Assembly: GCA_005524015.1 (NCBI GenBank)
Contig: SULG01000034.1
Location: 1 to 32,465, forward strand
Direction of reading: 5' to 3'
DNA: 32,465 nt
DNA from: Candidatus Jettenia ecosi
GTDB lineage: Bacteria > Planctomycetota > Brocadiia > Brocadiales > Brocadiaceae
Below are positions 23,206 through 32,156 of this stretch, in pieces. Below the pieces are notes generated by a model that was not told the origin of the DNA, made no database searches, and saw only the letters and a program-made list of their open reading frames with translations. Made by a program: the position numbers and the translations under genes. Each line of letters begins with the position of its first letter. Within the stretch, counting starts at the first letter, position 1.

Positions 23206-23772
23206 TTACTTATTTCTTGTCAGTACTGCTAATGTACTCTGCGGAAATACTAACCCGTAATCGCAAGATGATATTACTGTGCTATCGGATAGATTAATGA
23301 TTCGGGCGGAAATATATATCCCACGAGCTGATTCACCGTAAGTTCCAACCACCACGGCAGACGCATTATGGTTTTTACTAACTGCCTGCAAGTCCCGGCT
23401 CAGAAGAAATTCACCCTTACCTTCTTCCATAAAAACAGATTCGGTTCTGAGCCTTATGTCGATGACTTTATATCCTCTTTGTGATAGCCTTGATGATACA
23501 TGCTCTGCAAGCATTCTTCCGAATGTAGATGATTTAGTTAAATTATTGATATCCACAAATGATGCAACTAATATGGCTTCATTCTGACTTATCTGAAGTT
23601 TTGATTGAGACAACAGCTTATCTGTAATAAGATAGCCTGAACTTACGAGATCACCCGCAAAAATATGGTCAGATGGAGCTGTAGTCGTGGAACTTTCTCG
23701 AAGTGTTGAGCAACCAGCTATGAAATAAAAAGCAATACAGATTGAAATCAGAACTGTCAAACTTTTCTGCAT
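23206..23772 (-). CDS. FlgO-like outer-membrane lipoprotein
   Basis: 188 residues, start supported by GGGAGG. Lipobox FIAGC at the end of a short hydrophobic signal. The body (ILVASFVDINNLTKSSTFGR, MLAEHVSSRLSQRGYKVIDI, and SAVVVGTYGESARGIYISAR) follows the FlgO domain, otherwise tied to flagellar outer-membrane assembly. No flagellar genes are in the window; here it sits beside tad genes, so a surface-assembly role in the pilus system is possible. It is co-directional with the other lipoprotein gene 19 bp upstream. Confidence 0.75.
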   Translation of the reverse strand: MQKSLTVLISICIAFYFIAGCSTLRESSTTTAPSDHIFAGDLVSSGYLITDKLLSQSKLQISQNEAILVASFVDINNLTKSSTFGRMLAEHVSSRLSQRGYKVIDIRLRTESVFMEEGKGEFLLSRDLQAVSKNHNASAVVVGTYGESARGIYISARIINLSDSTVISSCDYGLVFPQSTLAVLTRNK

Positions 23773-23791
23773 ATAAACCTCCCTTTAACGG

Positions 23792-24382
23792 TTAATTATT
23801 CTTCACACTATATCTGACTAAACTAAGGCCGGTAGTCGCTACACTTTCCCAGTAATGGTTACGATCTGTATCGTTTACATAAAAGATTGTATTGTTTCGT
23901 AATAATCTACGCTCATTTTTTAAAAGCTCGTAAGTAATTATTATCTCAGAATGAGGCTTTGTTCTAGAGAAGTCAGTTTCACCTAAGAGAATATACTGGG
24001 GAAAATCAACGAGCATCAACCACAACAAACTGCTGTTATTTCTTCTATCAGCGGCATGAAAAACTGGCTGCACTTCCAAAACCAGTTTGTAAGGGTTGGT
24101 TTCAACTGCAGTGAGAACTAAACCCTGGTGATGGAGTTCTGTTGCCAGAAGCGTTCTCATTGCCTTACCGAATGGTGATTGATCAGCATCAGACATGAAA
24201 ACAGAATCTTTTTCGTTTTCGATTTTGGATTTCACATCTTCTGCTACCTTCTTGGCTAATTTGTTCCAATGCTTACTTGCTTGCATCTTTTTCTGGTAAC
24301 CGAGTAGGTAAGCTGATTCTTTTGGGACTTGTGTGCAAGATGTTAGGAAAAGCAGTACTATGAAAATGGCTATATTTCTCAT
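23792..24382 (-). CDS. Lipoprotein of unknown function
   Basis: 196 residues, start supported by GGAGGA. Signal and lipobox MRNIAIFIVLLFLTSC. The mature part has FGKAMRTLLATELHHQGLVL and a strand-rich centre YKLVLEVQPVF, resembling in layout the FlgO/CsgG-like small lipoproteins that pair with the downstream gene. No enzymatic motif. Translated in one unit with the FlgO-like gene. Confidence 0.7.
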   Translation of the reverse strand: MRNIAIFIVLLFLTSCTQVPKESAYLLGYQKKMQASKHWNKLAKKVAEDVKSKIENEKDSVFMSDADQSPFGKAMRTLLATELHHQGLVLTAVETNPYKLVLEVQPVFHAADRRNNSSLLWLMLVDFPQYILLGETDFSRTKPHSEIIITYELLKNERRLLRNNTIFYVNDTDRNHYWESVATTGLSLVRYSVKNN

Positions 24383-24400
24383 ACTTCCTCCATAATTTTT

Positions 24401-24469
24401 TTGGGCTCTTTGTTTAGGGGTGACTTTATTCTAGCCAAATAGATTTTTTCTTTGGGCTCTTGGGCTCTT
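24401..24469 (-). promoter_or_regulatory. Three direct copies of a 10-mer upstream of the lipoprotein operon
   Basis: TTGGGCTCTT occurs at 24401-24410, 24452-24461 and 24460-24469. The first is 19 bp upstream of the start at 24382. Clustered copies upstream of a two-gene unit suggest regulator binding; the regulator is unknown. The rest of 24470-24875 is AT-rich and holds no gene I can support. Confidence 0.4.
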
Positions 24470-24875
24470 AGAAAGCGGAGATGGAGAGCTAGAATTTTGT
24501 AACATTTGTTTTTACACATCTCAAGTAAAATTTATTCCATAAGGGTTGATAAATCTATTGGTTTGATATACGATTAAACCATAGTTCTTTGAAAGGCTGA
24601 CTCAGCAAAAGATTATTCAAAGAAGTTACGAAGAGTAAGCTATCACGATATTACATCTTGCAAAAAGCATCTATATTTGACCTTTCTCTTAAGAAACCAC
24701 CATCCTTTCTCATTCTAATTATTACATTTAAAAAAGAAAACTCCAATTATCTATAAGTATTTATAATGTAAACAAGAATTTTTCAAACACCCTTAAAAAG
24801 GAAGACTATCTTTTTAACTTACTTCCCCACGTAATTACCTTATTTTCATCAAATATGCTGTTTAAATATAAGCAA

Positions 24876-25844
24876 CTACTTAGCAAATATTCTAAATGCC
24901 TGGATAAGCGCCGGCCCTAAAATTACAATAAAAAGGGATGGGAAAATACAGAGGATGAGGGGAAGTAATAATTTTACGGTTAGCTTGGCAGCTTTCTCCT
25001 CTGCCATTTGATATCGCTGTATCCTCATGGTATCGGAATGGATTCTCAATGCCTGCGCCACGCTGGTACCAAATTTATCTGTCTGGATCAATAAGGTTAC
25101 CAAACTCTTCATGTCGTCCAGGTCGGTCCGGCTGGAGAGGCTCTTTAAGGCATCCGCTCGTGATTTCCCTATCCGCACTTCCATCTGATACAGTCTGAAT
25201 TCTTCACTGATCGCTTCGTTACTTAATCTCATTTCTTCTCCAACCCGATCTATTGCGGCGTCCAGGCCCATACCTGCTTCTGTACAAACAACCAGGAGAT
25301 CAAGTGCATCGGGAAAGCCCTCCAGTATCCTCTCTTTCCTTTTCGCAACCTTTATCCGAAGCCAGAGATTGGGCAAGTTAAATCCGGCTAATGCAAACCC
25401 CAGAAAAAATAGGATAAGAAAAAGAGGATGAACAGGTTTCTGAATAAAGAGTTTGAGAAACGAAAATCCTGCCGGCAACAGAACGGCGCATAAGACTTTG
25501 GTACCGAAAAAAATCATTACCACATTCCTGCTCCGGTACCCGATCGTTAATAACATTTTCTGTATATGGGAGAACTCTTTTTCCTGTTCCGGTTTCGCAA
25601 CGCTTCCAAATGTGCCTGTGATCTTCAAAAAAGATTGTTTAATCCATGTCCGGTAGAGATTAACAATAGTTGTAGTTGATAAGGCATCCCCGCTCTGTTT
25701 CCCGGCAAAACTACGCTCCGTCTGTTTAATTTTTTGCATTAACTTTCGGCGTTCCAGCCATGATCTGATGAAGTAAAAAATAGCTGAAACAAGAAGCGCT
25801 ACCCCAATAAATAGTATGATAGGTATTAATACAGTAGCATCCAC
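24876..25844 (-). CDS. TadC, inner-membrane pilus assembly protein
   Basis: 322 residues beginning at GTG 25844, preceded by AGGAGG. T2SF (GspF) domain, with membrane helices near the N-terminus (VLIPIILFIGVALLVSAIFY), in the middle (LFLILFFLGFALAGFN) and at the end (LTVKLLLPLILCIFPSLFIV). The cytoplasmic domain has FPDALDLLVVCTEAGMGLDA, the TadC-type signature. It works with TadB as the platform for the TadA ATPase. It lies 12 bp downstream of tadB. Confidence 0.9.
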   Translation of the reverse strand: MDATVLIPIILFIGVALLVSAIFYFIRSWLERRKLMQKIKQTERSFAGKQSGDALSTTTIVNLYRTWIKQSFLKITGTFGSVAKPEQEKEFSHIQKMLLTIGYRSRNVVMIFFGTKVLCAVLLPAGFSFLKLFIQKPVHPLFLILFFLGFALAGFNLPNLWLRIKVAKRKERILEGFPDALDLLVVCTEAGMGLDAAIDRVGEEMRLSNEAISEEFRLYQMEVRIGKSRADALKSLSSRTDLDDMKSLVTLLIQTDKFGTSVAQALRIHSDTMRIQRYQMAEEKAAKLTVKLLLPLILCIFPSLFIVILGPALIQAFRIFAK

Positions 25845-25856
25845 TCTCAGGCCTCC

Positions 25857-26822
25857 TTATACCTTTATCTCAATAATCTTTTTCATTACAATAATTCCCA
25901 CAATCATCATAAAAAAAGAGAGGGTAATGAATATCTTTCCGACAGGATCAAGTATTAAAACTCTTATATAATCAGGGTTTATAACCGAGAGGGCAAAAGC
26001 AACGAGAAAAGGGATGGCAATTAACATGATTGCTGATAACTTTCCCTCTGCCGCTAAGGTGCGGATACGGCCATGCAGCTTAAATCTCTCCCGAATGATG
26101 CGGCTGATCTTTTCTAAAATCTCACAGAGATCACCTCCGGTTTCCCTTTGAAGGGTAATAGCAACGGTAAAAAAATTAAGATTTGAACAATCAACACGTT
26201 CTGTAAGGTTTGTTAAGGCCTCCTTAATACCGATCCCAAAATTGATCTCATCAACTACCTTGGCAAATTCACCCCGAATAGGATCATCAAACTCCTGTAC
26301 CACCATCTGCAATCCACTTGAAAGGGCATGCCCGGCTTTCAAAGACCGGGCAATTAAATCAAGGGCTTCGGGTAATTGCCGTTCAAATTTCTTCATCCTG
26401 CTTTTCTTTTTTATGGAGATATAAAAAAAGGGTATGATACCGAGCAGTGGAGTTATAACCAGTGATAACAGGTGGATTTTTATTACACAAGAGATAATAA
26501 AAAATCCGGCAAAAGCCATGACAAATGAGGTCAGAATAAAAACACCGAGGGGATACTGAAGGTTGGACTGCAAGAGAATGCAATCGATTTTCCGGAGAAA
26601 AGGGATGCCCAGGAGTAACCGGTTAAGCCATGGGATATCACTCAGCGGCCTCTTTTTCCTTATAATATCAATAGTCTGGTTTCTGCCAATCCTCGTTGAA
26701 AATTCCCTAATCTGTTCCTGGATTCTTCTCGAATCTGGTCGTCTCTTTCCCGTGAGAAAAAAGATTCCTGTTATGATAAGGAGCATAGCAAAAAATACAG
26801 CGATACTGATAATAAGTTCCAT
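25857..26822 (-). CDS. TadB, inner-membrane pilus assembly protein
   Basis: 321 residues, start supported by AGGAG. T2SF domain containing LPEALDLIARSLKAGHALSS and the partner loop FGIGIKEALTNLTERVDCSN, with flanking hydrophobic helices at the N-terminus, about 95-140 and the C-terminus. Platform protein paired with TadC; order tadA-tadB-tadC is the canonical one. The 155-bp gap to tadA is filled by a hairpin repeat. Confidence 0.9.
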   Translation of the reverse strand: MELIISIAVFFAMLLIITGIFFLTGKRRPDSRRIQEQIREFSTRIGRNQTIDIIRKKRPLSDIPWLNRLLLGIPFLRKIDCILLQSNLQYPLGVFILTSFVMAFAGFFIISCVIKIHLLSLVITPLLGIIPFFYISIKKKSRMKKFERQLPEALDLIARSLKAGHALSSGLQMVVQEFDDPIRGEFAKVVDEINFGIGIKEALTNLTERVDCSNLNFFTVAITLQRETGGDLCEILEKISRIIRERFKLHGRIRTLAAEGKLSAIMLIAIPFLVAFALSVINPDYIRVLILDPVGKIFITLSFFMMIVGIIVMKKIIEIKV

Positions 26823-26891
26823 TTTCCCGCTTCTCCTTTTCTTGTTAAATTTATTGTATAGGAATTTTCATTTTCATGAACCGGGTTTTTG

Positions 26892-26981
26892 GTAGGGCGG
26901 ATTAAGCGATAGCGAATCCGCCTTTTTCTGGAAACAGTAGTGGTGGATTCGGCGTAAAACCAACGCCTTAATCCACTCTAC
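26892..26981. repeat. GTAGGGCGGATTAAGCG hairpin repeat
   Basis: Ends GTAGGGCGGATTAAGCG and CGCCTTAATCCACTCTAC are inverted, with an inner inverted pair (CGAATCCGCC and GGTGGATTCGGCG). It is a widely distributed type of small mobile-looking repeat. Its right end supplies the TAG stop of tadA (26978-26980). Confidence 0.7.
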
Positions 26982-28303
26982 TCATACCTTGTCAACCCTT
27001 TTACAGAATCAAACGTGCCGTCCGGGAGTGGCACGCCGATGGCGTGAAACTTATCAAAAAATTTTGGTAAAATCCGGCTCATTTCAAAGCTTCCTTTTAC
27101 TCTGCCGTTTTCATCTATTCCATGCTGTTTGAAGGAAAAGATCTCTTGCATGGTTATAATATTTCCCTCCATCCCGATAACCTCCTGCAGGCTTACTAAT
27201 TTTCTGCTTCCGTCAACAAGACGAGAAACTTGAATAATAACCTGTATGGCAGAACTAATATATTTCCTTATTGCTTCATTGGGGATGTTAAGTCCGGACA
27301 TAGCTACCAGGGTTTCCAACCGTAATAAAGCATCCCGTGGTGTATTGGCATGTATAGTCGTGAGAGAACCATCATGTCCGGTATTCAGGGCCTGGAGCAT
27401 ATCTAAAACCTCTCCGCCTCTTACCTCGCCAAGGATAATGCGGTCCGGGCGCATTCTCAAACTGTTTTTAACCAGATCCCTCTGGGTAATCTCTCCTTTG
27501 CCTTCAACATTTGACGGTCTTGTCTCCAGACGGACTACGTGCTCTTGTTTTAGCTGGAGTTCGGCAGAATCCTCGATCGTTATAATCCTCTCATGTGAAG
27601 GGATAAACCGGGAAAGAACATTCAGCATGGTTGTCTTTCCTGTGCCGGTTCCTCCTGAAATCAGAATATTTAATTTTGCAGTAACCAGTCCCTTGAGAAG
27701 TTCACCAATCTCCGTGGTCAGTGTTTTCAGGGTAATCAAATCTTCTATCTCTAATGGGATGACTGCAAAACGCCTGATCGATAGCATAGGACCTTCTATG
27801 GCCAGAGGCGGGACGATGGCATTGACACGGGAACCATCGGGTAACCTTGCATCTACCATAGGGCATGATTCATCAATCCGGCGTCCCACCGCCGATACGA
27901 TTCTATCGATAACATTTTTCAGGTGGACATTATCTTTAAACCTCGCTTTGGTAAGTTCTAACCTTCCGTATCTCTCAACGTATATCTGTCTGTACGTATT
28001 AACGAGCACATCGGTAATGGTCGGATCGTGCATGAAGGGCTCCAGAGGACCGAGACCGAGCACCTCATCCTGAACCTCTCTGCAAAACTGCTCCTTCTCT
28101 TCAGCATTGAGGGGAATGGACTTTTCTTCCGATAGTATCCGCTCTATCACCCTTTTTATCTCATACTTTAGCGCTTCCTGGCCGAGAGAACCGATAAGTG
28201 ACAGATCCAAAACCTGTACGAGCCGTTCGTGAATCCTGGTTTTTAGTTCCTGAAATTCGTTTGTTACCAGAGATAGACCCGATCTTTCATGTAATAGTGC
28301 CAT
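26978..28303 (-). CDS. TadA/CpaF, secretion ATPase of the Tad pilus
   Basis: 441 residues, start supported by AAGGAGAG. Type II/IV secretion ATPase: Walker A GGTGTGKT (217-224), Asp box ITIEDSAEL (241-249), Walker B-containing [12 protein letters not shown] (285-296) and His box TIHAN (316-320). The N-terminal part (to about 180) is the usual CpaF helical bundle plus PAS-like half with [10 protein letters not shown]. It powers pilus extension. The last codon and stop (E-TAG) run into the neighbouring repeat. Confidence 0.95.
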   Translation of the reverse strand: MALLHERSGLSLVTNEFQELKTRIHERLVQVLDLSLIGSLGQEALKYEIKRVIERILSEEKSIPLNAEEKEQFCREVQDEVLGLGPLEPFMHDPTITDVLVNTYRQIYVERYGRLELTKARFKDNVHLKNVIDRIVSAVGRRIDESCPMVDARLPDGSRVNAIVPPLAIEGPMLSIRRFAVIPLEIEDLITLKTLTTEIGELLKGLVTAKLNILISGGTGTGKTTMLNVLSRFIPSHERIITIEDSAELQLKQEHVVRLETRPSNVEGKGEITQRDLVKNSLRMRPDRIILGEVRGGEVLDMLQALNTGHDGSLTTIHANTPRDALLRLETLVAMSGLNIPNEAIRKYISSAIQVIIQVSRLVDGSRKLVSLQEVIGMEGNIITMQEIFSFKQHGIDENGRVKGSFEMSRILPKFFDKFHAIGVPLPDGTFDSVKGLTRYE

Positions 28304-28957
28304 GTATCTCTCCTTCTATGGATAACTTAAGTAGAAATGCTCGATTGTTATTCTTTTGCTCTTTACGTTAAACTAGGCTTTTTATAGCACCGGCGTAGGG
28401 GCGAACCTTGTGTTCGCCCTTGTCCTGTACGATTCAAAACGTTTATACGTGTTTCCATTTGGGCGAACACAAGGTTCGCCCCTACAACAAAACATTGAAA
28501 TTCCTATACATTAAATCAGGTTGGGTTTTAAATGACAAAATCCAACGACTTTTTACCCACCCCTGAATCCCCTCCCAGGAGGGGACTCTTATACTCCCAT
28601 CTTGAGAGGGGTTAGGGGTGTGTTATAGTATTTCAAGGATGAAACCGAACATATCCTCAACAGAGGAAAGACTACCCCGCCAGTCATTGCGAGGGTCTTG
28701 TCCGAAGCAATCCTTTTCAAGTTTCAGAAGAGATTGCTTCGGAAAAAACCCTCGCAATGACATGTTGAGAGATTCCGTAACGTTCCCTATACCAGCATAC
28801 AACCAAAGACTCATGCACCACATTTTGTTCAGCTTCATCTCTTGGATGCTATAAAGGGCATAACGAAAAACTTTGAATTTCCTCTGCATTCCATGAAATT
28901 GTAAACCAGGATATACCATAATTCTCATGAATTTATCTATTGCGCTTGCAGATTTCT
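28304..28957. repeat. 650-bp block of nested repeats between tadZ and tadA
   Basis: In order: a 22-bp repeat at 28321-28342 (also 12004-12025); a perfect 25-bp inverted repeat at 28395-28419 and 28461-28485 (GTAGGGGCGAACCTTGTG type); a module at 28495-28515 (inverted at 291-311); a G/C-run module at 28560-28620; a REP-like hairpin at 28683-28712 and 28732-28761 (GTCATTGCGAGGG type, about 27 of 30 paired); and 28859-28940 (also 12327-12411). No gene. Confidence 0.8.
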
Positions 28958-30130
28958 TTATTGACTAAACAGGGAAAAGATACCTTTTCCCTTTTTCCTC
29001 TCACCCTTTTCCTGAAAGGCAGAGGCCAATTCTTTAAATTTCTTGTGGATCTCAGTTCCCTGAGCCATGGTGCAAAGAGATTTTCCCTGATTTATCGCAC
29101 TCATCGTGGTCCTGTAGACATTCGGAATACAGCACAGAACTTTTTTATCTATTCCCTTCTCCAGCATATCCAGAGAAATATCAGCATTTTTCACGAAGCG
29201 GTTTACAATAATCCCGGTATTCTCCTGGAGCGGATAACCATATTTCCGAAATGCATCCTGAAGCTTTTTAAGATTGATGATACAGGGAAGGTTTTGTATA
29301 CAGACAAGTAATACGGTATCCGACATCTTCATGACTGCTTTTGCATTATCATCAAGATATTTTCCGCTATCTATGATAATAAAATCAAACATAGTTTGCA
29401 TGAGTTTCAAAAGGGCCTCCAGGTCTTGAGGATTTACGGGGTAATCCTCCGTCAATTCAACGGGGGACGGAAGTATGTAAATTCCGGAAGTATGCCGGGA
29501 AATGATACTCATCAAATAAGTCTCATCCAATCGGGTAATGTTTTTGGCAACCTTTATCCAGTCGAAAACGGATTCTATATTTAACATGGATGATATTTCC
29601 CCGAAAAAGCGGTTCATATCTATAAGAGCTACTGATGAAGTACTCTCTAACTCAGCAATGCTCGTAGCAAGATTGGCAGCAATCAGGGTTGTCCCAACCC
29701 CACCCTTACATCCAAATATATCGATAATCTTTCCCCTTTTCCCTGTTGTACCTGCTGCTTTTTCCTGTTCTCTGAATGATTTTATCTTTACCAGGGCATC
29801 CCTTACCTCTCCTTTATTAATTGGCTGAGGGAAAAATCCCCTGACTCCTACCTTTAAGGCTTCAAGCAAGGTTTCCGGGCTTGTAATCGATGATGTTAAA
29901 AAAATATCCCGGACAGTTCCTGACATTTGAAGATTATTCACCATCTGTAATTCTTTTTTTGGGTTGTCTCCCAGCTCTTGAATCAGGAGGTCATAAGACC
30001 CGTTATTTTTAACCTGTGATGTGGTATGATGGATTTGAAACCCGCCGAGAGATGAAATAATCTCTTCCAGCTCTTCCCGTATTTTTTGATTCTGTATCTC
30101 CAACCTGATAGAAATGATATTCTTTACCAT
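28958..30130 (-). CDS. TadZ/CpaE, ParA-like pilus localisation protein
   Basis: 390 residues, start supported by GAGGAA. Residues 1-115 are a receiver-like domain (VKNIISIRLEIQ; IFLTSSITSPETLLEALKVG; GFFPQPINKGEV), without a clear phospho-acceptor set. Residues about 134-390 are a ParA/MinD-type ATPase with deviant Walker A GCKGGVGTT (140-148), then VALIDMNRFFGEI and DFIIIDSGKYL. Such proteins place the Tad machine at a pole. It lies 10 bp downstream of the TadG-like gene. Confidence 0.9.
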   Translation of the reverse strand: MVKNIISIRLEIQNQKIREELEEIISSLGGFQIHHTTSQVKNNGSYDLLIQELGDNPKKELQMVNNLQMSGTVRDIFLTSSITSPETLLEALKVGVRGFFPQPINKGEVRDALVKIKSFREQEKAAGTTGKRGKIIDIFGCKGGVGTTLIAANLATSIAELESTSSVALIDMNRFFGEISSMLNIESVFDWIKVAKNITRLDETYLMSIISRHTSGIYILPSPVELTEDYPVNPQDLEALLKLMQTMFDFIIIDSGKYLDDNAKAVMKMSDTVLLVCIQNLPCIINLKKLQDAFRKYGYPLQENTGIIVNRFVKNADISLDMLEKGIDKKVLCCIPNVYRTTMSAINQGKSLCTMAQGTEIHKKFKELASAFQEKGERKKGKGIFSLFSQ

Positions 30131-30140
30131 ATAAATTCCT

Positions 30141-31379
30141 CTATTTTACGAGTACCGGTATTTTTGCCAGTATCCCGAAGTTTTTTCCGCCGCTGGTGCC
30201 TGTAGGTGGTATATGTGGATTACAATCCGGTTTGAAATATATACTTTTCTTCTCATAGGGAGCAGGACTTCCATCTACATTTTGTAAGTTAAAATGTGCA
30301 ACAAAGCTATCCCAGCGTTTCTTTCCATCCTTATCGCCGGATGTCCAATCCTCCATCTTTTTGGGGGCATCGTTATATTTAGGATCTTCTTTATCGGTTA
30401 TCCAAACGACATTGACGTTAACAGCGCCAACTACTTCCTCACAGGGACTCACATTATTACCCGGACAGGTTATTACCGGGAGGGTAAGATTCCATAGTAT
30501 TTCCGTTCCCATCTGCTCAATCCAATCATTCCAACACCCGATAATATCATCAAAGGCAGACGCTATTACTCCTCCATTTGTTGCCATGTCCTTGCCAAGA
30601 TAAATCGGTTCCGGATTCCCGTCCCCGCAAACGAGATTTTTTACTGCATTAGCGTTTGTACCGCCCTGGCAGGGATTCTCCTGGTTAAAATCAGTCCACC
30701 CTGTGGTATTTTTATTTTTATCACTATTACTCATGCGACCGACAGTACACTGGTATTGATCGTTCTGGAGAATACTATCTATGCAAATAGCTATAGGCTG
30801 ATCGACATCGCCTGGCTGCAATGTCCCGGCAAATCCAATATACGCCACTGCCTCCTTTTGCAAAGTAAAACCTTGATAACCGAAGACCCTGGCAAAGAAA
30901 GAAGATGCGGGGGATGATTTCCTCCTCGTTATCACCCTGACCGCATTGATGAAATCCGGATCAGCATCTAAATCTCCATCTGATCTGTTTATGAGGTCGA
31001 CAGGATTGAGGGATGCATTTGGGGTAAAGGTGCTGGCAGCAAAACTCCAATGGCCTCTCTGCACATCCCCGGCATTCCCACCCGACCAGTTAACTTCAAC
31101 AGCTTTTCCTTCGCCCATGTTTGCCGTAGCGGTATTGTATGCAATTTGGTTTGCATCCTCATTTACGGCAGTACCGTCTTCGTTGTACAAAAACCTTGCG
31201 CCAGCCAGCGCACCTGCATCGGCTGCGTTTTGCAGTTCGTTTTGCACCACACAGAGATGGCCTATATCAACGGCAAAGGCAGCGAGACCGATGAATATTA
31301 CCATCAACAGGGCAACGATGATAAGGGTGGCTCCCCGTTCATTCTTTAATCTTATATAGAGTTGGAAACGTGTTCTCAT
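30141..31379 (-). CDS. TadG-like protein with Tad domain
   Basis: 412 residues, start supported by AAGGAGG. One N-terminal membrane helix inside the Tad signature (ERGATLIIVALLMVIFIGLA, then AFAVDIGHLCVVQNELQNAA, DAGALAGARF), followed by a long periplasmic region rich in Asn and Asp with several cysteines (SIDSILQNDQYQCTVG; GDGNPEPIY). TadG-like pseudopilins are thought to stabilise or anchor the pilus. It lies between tadE and tadZ in the operon. Confidence 0.85.
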   Translation of the reverse strand: MRTRFQLYIRLKNERGATLIIVALLMVIFIGLAAFAVDIGHLCVVQNELQNAADAGALAGARFLYNEDGTAVNEDANQIAYNTATANMGEGKAVEVNWSGGNAGDVQRGHWSFAASTFTPNASLNPVDLINRSDGDLDADPDFINAVRVITRRKSSPASSFFARVFGYQGFTLQKEAVAYIGFAGTLQPGDVDQPIAICIDSILQNDQYQCTVGRMSNSDKNKNTTGWTDFNQENPCQGGTNANAVKNLVCGDGNPEPIYLGKDMATNGGVIASAFDDIIGCWNDWIEQMGTEILWNLTLPVITCPGNNVSPCEEVVGAVNVNVVWITDKEDPKYNDAPKKMEDWTSGDKDGKKRWDSFVAHFNLQNVDGSPAPYEKKSIYFKPDCNPHIPPTGTSGGKNFGILAKIPVLVK

Positions 31380-31395
31380 GGCTTTTTCCTCCTTA

Positions 31396-31429
31396 AACGA
31401 CTTAAACGGCTTGAACTGTTTAAGTCGTT
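31396..31429 (-). promoter_or_regulatory. Intercistronic hairpin between tadE and the TadG-like gene
   Basis: AACGACTTAAAC (31396-31407) and its perfect complement (31418-31429) enclose a 10-base loop. A further near-copy of the words (CGTTTAAGCCGTTT) extends to 31450 and can pair alternatively. It lies 17 bp before the TadG-like start, next to the ribosome site, so it may set the TadE:TadG ratio. Confidence 0.5.
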
Positions 31430-31446
31430 CAAACCGTTTAAGCCGT

Positions 31447-31860
31447 TTATTCCATTCTCATTATCGTTACGGCTGATAGGGTTTTTCCTCCTCCAAGACT
31501 TGCAATAAAGTTGGGGAGGATCAAAAAATCATAGTCATATGTTACGGTAACCGTAAGGTTATCTCCAGCATCCAAACCGGTTCTTGCAATAGTAGTAATC
31601 GGCGGGTTTGTAGTCCCAAAGGTAATAAGATAGTTCAAACAATAATTGTCTATTATATCCATTATTTCACCGTCTGACATTCTGTCATCGGCCCACACTA
31701 TTCCGGCACGTGCCCCTTCCCTGCTAGCATTGGTGATTACCTGTTTATCATATAAGAGTAAACTGAATTCGATAATCCCAAAAATAAGGAGAATCAATAC
31801 CGGCAAAATAATAGCAAACTCCACAGCGGCTACCCCTTTTTGGTTTCTGAATTTTTTCAT
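31447..31860 (-). CDS. TadE-family pseudopilin
   Basis: 137 residues, start supported by GAGGTGA. Opening KKFRNQKGVAAVEFAIILPV, followed by LILLIFGIIEFSLLLYDKQV and ITNASREGARAG, is the TadE signature: basic leader, Glu after the processed site, membrane helix and REGAR. Processed by a prepilin peptidase, which is not in the window. The rest (to 137) is a small periplasmic domain. Confidence 0.93.
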   Translation of the reverse strand: MKKFRNQKGVAAVEFAIILPVLILLIFGIIEFSLLLYDKQVITNASREGARAGIVWADDRMSDGEIMDIIDNYCLNYLITFGTTNPPITTIARTGLDAGDNLTVTVTYDYDFLILPNFIASLGGGKTLSAVTIMRME

Positions 31861-31877
31861 GATCTCACCTCACGTTT

Positions 31878-32156
31878 CTATCTCATGCTCGTTTGGCCAA
31901 TAGTAACACCCATAGGATATATAGGCGGTGCTGAATGTATTTCAAAACTTTTCCGGTATTTCTCCATGATTATCAGGGCAGCATGACCATCGAGTCCATA
32001 AACCGGATCCAGATTTTTTCCGGCTTCAGGGTTTAACATCTGATTGGATTTGACAAGCTGAAATGAGTTTCCATAATCTTTTTCCACCTGGCTTGTCGCA
32101 CAGCCTGCTAAAGACATACCTGCTAAACTTATTACAATAAGATATTTTTTTATCAT
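31878..32156 (-). CDS. Small Tad-locus lipoprotein
   Basis: 92 residues from ATG 32156; a longer frame opens at 32210, but MIKKYLIVISLAGMSLAGCA is a complete signal with lipobox SLAGC, and GGGGAAAGG lies just before this ATG. The mature part ends QMLNPEAGKNLDPVYGLDGH and AALIIMEKYRKSF, a segment found in small lipoproteins at Tad loci. It is the first gene of the operon in the window and is 17 bp upstream of tadE. Confidence 0.75.
   Translation of the reverse strand: MIKKYLIVISLAGMSLAGCATSQVEKDYGNSFQLVKSNQMLNPEAGKNLDPVYGLDGHAALIIMEKYRKSFEIHSAPPIYPMGVTIGQTSMR

Noticed and set aside
27246-28073. 275-codon plus-strand frame opposite tadA
   Set aside because: Shadow of the strongly conserved TadA coding strand; no motif and no ribosome site.
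28623-28928. 101-codon minus-strand frame in the tadZ-tadA gap
   Set aside because: It reads straight through the REP-like hairpin and the 28859 repeat; the peptide mirrors the inverted repeat on both sides.
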